DNA of 64,000 nt from Clostridium acidisoli DSM 12555. GTDB lineage: Bacteria > Bacillota > Clostridia > Clostridiales > Clostridiaceae. Both the position numbers and the translations under genes were made by a program. Position 1 is the stretch's first letter, and each line of letters begins with the position of its first letter. This document shows, one piece after another, positions 61,509-64,000 of this stretch. The stretch covers positions 62,001 to 126,000 of the forward strand of contig NZ_FWXH01000007.1 in the NCBI RefSeq assembly GCF_900176305.1, given 5' to 3'. The notes under the pieces were generated by a model, which was not told the DNA's origin, did not search any database, and saw nothing but the letters and a program-made list of their open reading frames with translations.

Positions 61509-61970
61509 ATGCAAAGTATAACCTATGGAAAAGTTGATTTTGATAAGATGTTTTCTATTATAAAAGACTTTGTAAACAAAGCTCCTAAAGAAGCGTACAA
61601 AATTTCAATTGGCACTGACAGTCAAAATTTTGAACTTACAAAAGTAGTGCTAGTTGTTTCAGTATACCAAGTTGGACACGGAGGAATATTTTTTTATGAG
61701 GTTAAAAGGGTAAAAAAGATTAGTGATATTAATCAAAAATTATTTTATGAAACTAGTATCAGTCTTGAACTCGCTATGAAACTTTCAAAAAAATTTCATG
61801 ATGAAGATTTTAATTACAGTATAGGAATTCATGTAGATGCAGGTCAAAATGGGCCAACAAAAAGGGTAATACCTGAAATTACTTCATGGGTAAAAGCATG
61901 TGGATTTGACTGTAAAACGAAACCAGATTCTTACGCAGCCTCAACAATAGCAAATAAATATTCAAAATAA
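61509..61970 (+). CDS. YkuK-like RNase H-fold protein (DUF458)
   Basis: 153 residues. Seen: ISIGTDSQNF (first acidic residue), KVVLVVSVYQVGHGG, and IGIHVDAGQNGPTKRVIPEITSWVKACGFDCKTKPDSYAASTIANKYSK, the conserved DUF458 end. YkuK of Bacillus is of unknown function; the family is thought to have an RNase H-like fold. Start ATG 61509 follows GAAGGAGAT; the ATG at 61491 overlaps that site. Confidence 0.85.
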   Translation: MQSITYGKVDFDKMFSIIKDFVNKAPKEAYKISIGTDSQNFELTKVVLVVSVYQVGHGGIFFYEVKRVKKISDINQKLFYETSISLELAMKLSKKFHDEDFNYSIGIHVDAGQNGPTKRVIPEITSWVKACGFDCKTKPDSYAASTIANKYSK

Positions 61971-61982
61971 AGTGGAACTTGT

Positions 61983-62057
61983 ACTCAGGTGAGGTTTTAG
62001 TTTTAACTCCATCTGAGTGTTAGCTTAACTAAAGTTCAATTGCTAGTATTAGTTAAG
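61983..62057 (+). terminator. Hairpins after the YkuK-like gene
   Basis: ACTCAG (61983-61988) pairs with CTGAGT (62013-62018); a second perfect nine-base repeat CTTAACTAA/TTAGTTAAG lies at 62024-62032 and 62049-62057. Neither is followed by a strong T-run. Possible tandem weak terminators. Confidence 0.4.
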
Positions 62058-62111
62058 TAAATGTTTGTAGAAGTTAAGCATGTGCTGAAATTATAAATAT
62101 GGTTATACTTA

Positions 62112-62169
62112 TTGACGGATTTTATAATTTAATATAGAATAAGTAATATGGGTTGTGCAAACGTTTGCT
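62112..62169 (+). promoter_or_regulatory. Promoter and CcpA/LacI-like palindrome before the second chemoreceptor
   Basis: TTGACG (62112-62117), a 17-base spacer and TAGAAT (62135-62140). TGCAAACGTTTGCT at 62156-62169, holding a perfect 12-base palindrome, lies downstream of the start site. It fits the cre consensus TGNAARCGNWWNCA at all but the last position, so catabolite or other LacI-type repression as a roadblock is likely. Confidence 0.55.
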
Positions 62170-62190
62170 AAAAGTAATGGAGGGATTTTT

Positions 62191-63906
62191 ATGAAGTGGA
62201 TGAATAATTTAAAAATATCGCAAAAATTAATACTGTCATTTTTATTAACAGCACTTTTTATAGGAATTGTAGGAGCTATTGGTATAAATAATATGAATAA
62301 AATAAATTCTAATGCAATTAAAATGCATGATTATAATTTAAAGTCCATAGAGAATTTGAATAGTATAAAGCAAAACTTTGCTGATATTGAAACTGAAACA
62401 ATGAAATTAGTATATCAGAATGAAGATGCAGAACAAAATAAAAGTGTTTCGAAAAATATTGAAAATTTATCTAATAGCAGCTATGTAATCGTTAACACAT
62501 ATGACAAGTATATTTCATCTGCTGAAGAAAAAGGGATTTTTTCAAAATTAAAAGTAGATATATATGAATATGAAGACAATATCAATGTTATAAAATTATA
62601 TGTGGTAAATAATGAGTTTAGTGAGGCTGGCGATAGATTTTTAAAGGTAGCAACTTTAAGGAGTAACGTATATAGTGATTTAGACAGACTTATAGAAATA
62701 AACAGGAAAGAAGCCGATAATGCCAATGCTTTAAACATAAGTACATATAAGACATCTATTTATATAACAATAGGAATAACATTGCTAGGACTTATAATAG
62801 CAATTGTCTTAGGAATAATGATATCAGTTTTAATTTCAAGAAGAGTTGAAAAAATATTGTGTTTTGCAAAATCACTTCAGCGTGGGGATTTACAGCAATA
62901 TATAAAAGTAAATTATAAAGATGAGATTGGACAAGTATCTAGTGCATTAAATGAGGCAAATTCAAATGTAAAAAATTTAATAGGTGAAATTGTAAATAGT
63001 TCAGGTGTTATTAATACTTCAAGTCAAGACTTATCTTCAACTACAGAAGAAATTTCTTCTACTATGCAAGTAATTAGTGAGGCAACGGGTATCATTGCTA
63101 GCGGGTCTAAGGAGTTAAGTTCTATATCAGAAGAAGTTGGCAGTTCGTCACTTGAAATTGGTGAAACTACAGCAAATTTAGCTAAAAAAGCACAGGATGC
63201 AGTAATTTCTGCAAATGAAATAAAAAAGAGGGCTTTAAATGTTAAACAAAAAGCTGAGAGAAGTATTATAGAAGGAAATAATATTTATAAAGAAAAAAGT
63301 GAAAATATATTAAAATCAATAGAGGAAGGAAAAATTGTAGAACAAGTAAAAACCATGGCCGATTCTATTGGCAGGATAGCAGAACAAACAAATTTACTTG
63401 CATTAAATGCTGCAATAGAGGCAGCTAGAGCGGGAGAACAAGGAAAGGGATTTGCAGTTGTAGCAGATGAAGTTAAAAAACTTGCAGAGCAATCAGGTAA
63501 AGCGGTTTTGGATATTCAGGATATGGTAACACAAGTTCAAGTGGCATTTAATAATCTTTCAACAAGTGGTAAGGAAATTTTGGATTATATAGGTATAAAT
63601 ATAAAACCAAGCTTTGAATTATTAATGAATACTGGAATTCAATATGAAAATGATGCTGAATTTATTAATGGAATGGCTAAAGATATTGCATATTCATCTA
63701 AAGAAATTAATGAAATAGTTGAGCAAGTAAATAGTGCAATTGAAAATATGTCATCAACTGCAGAAGAATCTGCAAGTGGATCAGAAGAAATAATGAATAG
63801 TATAAATGATGTAACTATAGCAGTAAACGAGGTTGCAAAGTCAGCTGAAAATCAAGCAGAACTTGCACAAAAACTTACTGAAATCACTAAAAGTTTTAAA
63901 ATATAG
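62191..63906 (+). CDS. Methyl-accepting chemotaxis protein
   Basis: 571 residues. Seen: transmembrane helix 1 (about 13-33), a four-helix-bundle sensor with [23 protein letters not shown], transmembrane helix 2 (about 190-213), HAMP and a signalling hairpin whose tip is [33 protein letters not shown] region unlike the first [46 protein letters not shown], lies just before the tip. ATG 62191 has GGAGGG upstream; the GTG at 62155 lies within the promoter palindrome and was rejected. Expression may follow carbon status through that palindrome. Confidence 0.93.
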   Translation: MKWMNNLKISQKLILSFLLTALFIGIVGAIGINNMNKINSNAIKMHDYNLKSIENLNSIKQNFADIETETMKLVYQNEDAEQNKSVSKNIENLSNSSYVIVNTYDKYISSAEEKGIFSKLKVDIYEYEDNINVIKLYVVNNEFSEAGDRFLKVATLRSNVYSDLDRLIEINRKEADNANALNISTYKTSIYITIGITLLGLIIAIVLGIMISVLISRRVEKILCFAKSLQRGDLQQYIKVNYKDEIGQVSSALNEANSNVKNLIGEIVNSSGVINTSSQDLSSTTEEISSTMQVISEATGIIASGSKELSSISEEVGSSSLEIGETTANLAKKAQDAVISANEIKKRALNVKQKAERSIIEGNNIYKEKSENILKSIEEGKIVEQVKTMADSIGRIAEQTNLLALNAAIEAARAGEQGKGFAVVADEVKKLAEQSGKAVLDIQDMVTQVQVAFNNLSTSGKEILDYIGINIKPSFELLMNTGIQYENDAEFINGMAKDIAYSSKEINEIVEQVNSAIENMSSTAEESASGSEEIMNSINDVTIAVNEVAKSAENQAELAQKLTEITKSFKI

Positions 63907-63981
63907 ATGTTCAATTTGTTTTATACTTAGGTTGAAAATGTTATATTATATATATAAGCAAAATAAAGGAAGGAATTAGTT

Positions 63982-64000
63982 ATGAACATTTATTTAGTAT
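63982..64000 (+). CDS. Start of a further gene (cut by right edge)
   Basis: ATG 63982, preceded by AAGGAAGGAA, reads MNIYLV before the window ends. Too little to identify it; histidine phosphatases often begin this way but so do other proteins. Confidence 0.45.

Noticed and set aside
1-64000. tRNA, rRNA, CRISPR, prophage or insertion sequence
   Set aside because: No tRNA arms, repeat arrays, transposase or integrase motifs seen on either strand.

Overview
The window is AT-rich Firmicutes DNA from the genus Clostridium or a close relative. Signs of this are strong AGGAGG ribosome binding sites, frequent TTG and GTG starts, a SpoVB homologue, an Agr-type peptide signalling locus, orphan PAS histidine kinases and clostridial kdp gene order. 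No rRNA, tRNA, insertion sequence, prophage or CRISPR array was seen. It reads as ordinary chromosome with several regulated modules.

Layout. 1-6209: pncB (cut by the left edge), an AEC permease, a UvrD-family helicase, a serine-rich surface protein with its small partner, and a DUF5317 membrane protein. 6255-9443 (minus): an agr-like quorum-sensing locus (membrane protein, agrB, a 45-residue agrD, then a PAS histidine kinase). 9685-20845: nitroreductase, a MarR/MFS pair, an FAH-family protein behind a tiny leader ORF, an FtsA-like ATPase, M20 peptidase, RluA, and two convergent MurJ/SpoVB-type flippases. 21043-33449: small operons of mostly uncharacterised proteins (ferritin-like, beta-propeller plus zinc phospholipase C-like, methyltransferase plus B12-binding radical SAM, MerR, HAD, Nudix, a DUF4062/DUF5316 pair, MBL, glyoxalase, GNAT, SOD). 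33513-42450: chemoreceptor, Lrp/LysE, an ABC exporter, PPK2 and a second orphan kinase. 42688-50818: a complete kdp potassium-uptake operon with its own KdpDE; kdpD has no ordinary start codon. 51035-51625: ribosomal protein L25 behind a structured leader. 51735-58236: a cobalamin-riboswitch operon encoding a whole ECF transporter and two exported DUF4430 proteins. 58323-58910 (minus): a zinc-ribbon-less S4 paralogue under a Fur-like box. 59078-61404: LacI-type regulator and RuMP-pathway hxlAB. 61509-64000: YkuK, a second chemoreceptor and the first codons of another gene.

How the genes work together. The most striking module is the B12 operon. The riboswitch, an alternative antiterminator and a terminator can all be placed in sequence. 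Downstream are EcfT, a fused double-ATPase EcfA and an S component, then a large membrane-anchored protein that combines a DUF4430 (transcobalamin beta-domain-like) region with an alpha/alpha-toroid-like region, then a second DUF4430 protein. These are the two folds of animal intrinsic factor and transcobalamin, so the operon looks like a Gram-positive surface B12 capture and uptake machine. The agr locus predicts a thiolactone pentapeptide, with a PAS kinase in place of AgrC/AgrA; that kinase shares a C-terminal tail with the other orphan kinase in the window. Many genes are separated by long perfect inverted repeats that act as bidirectional terminators.
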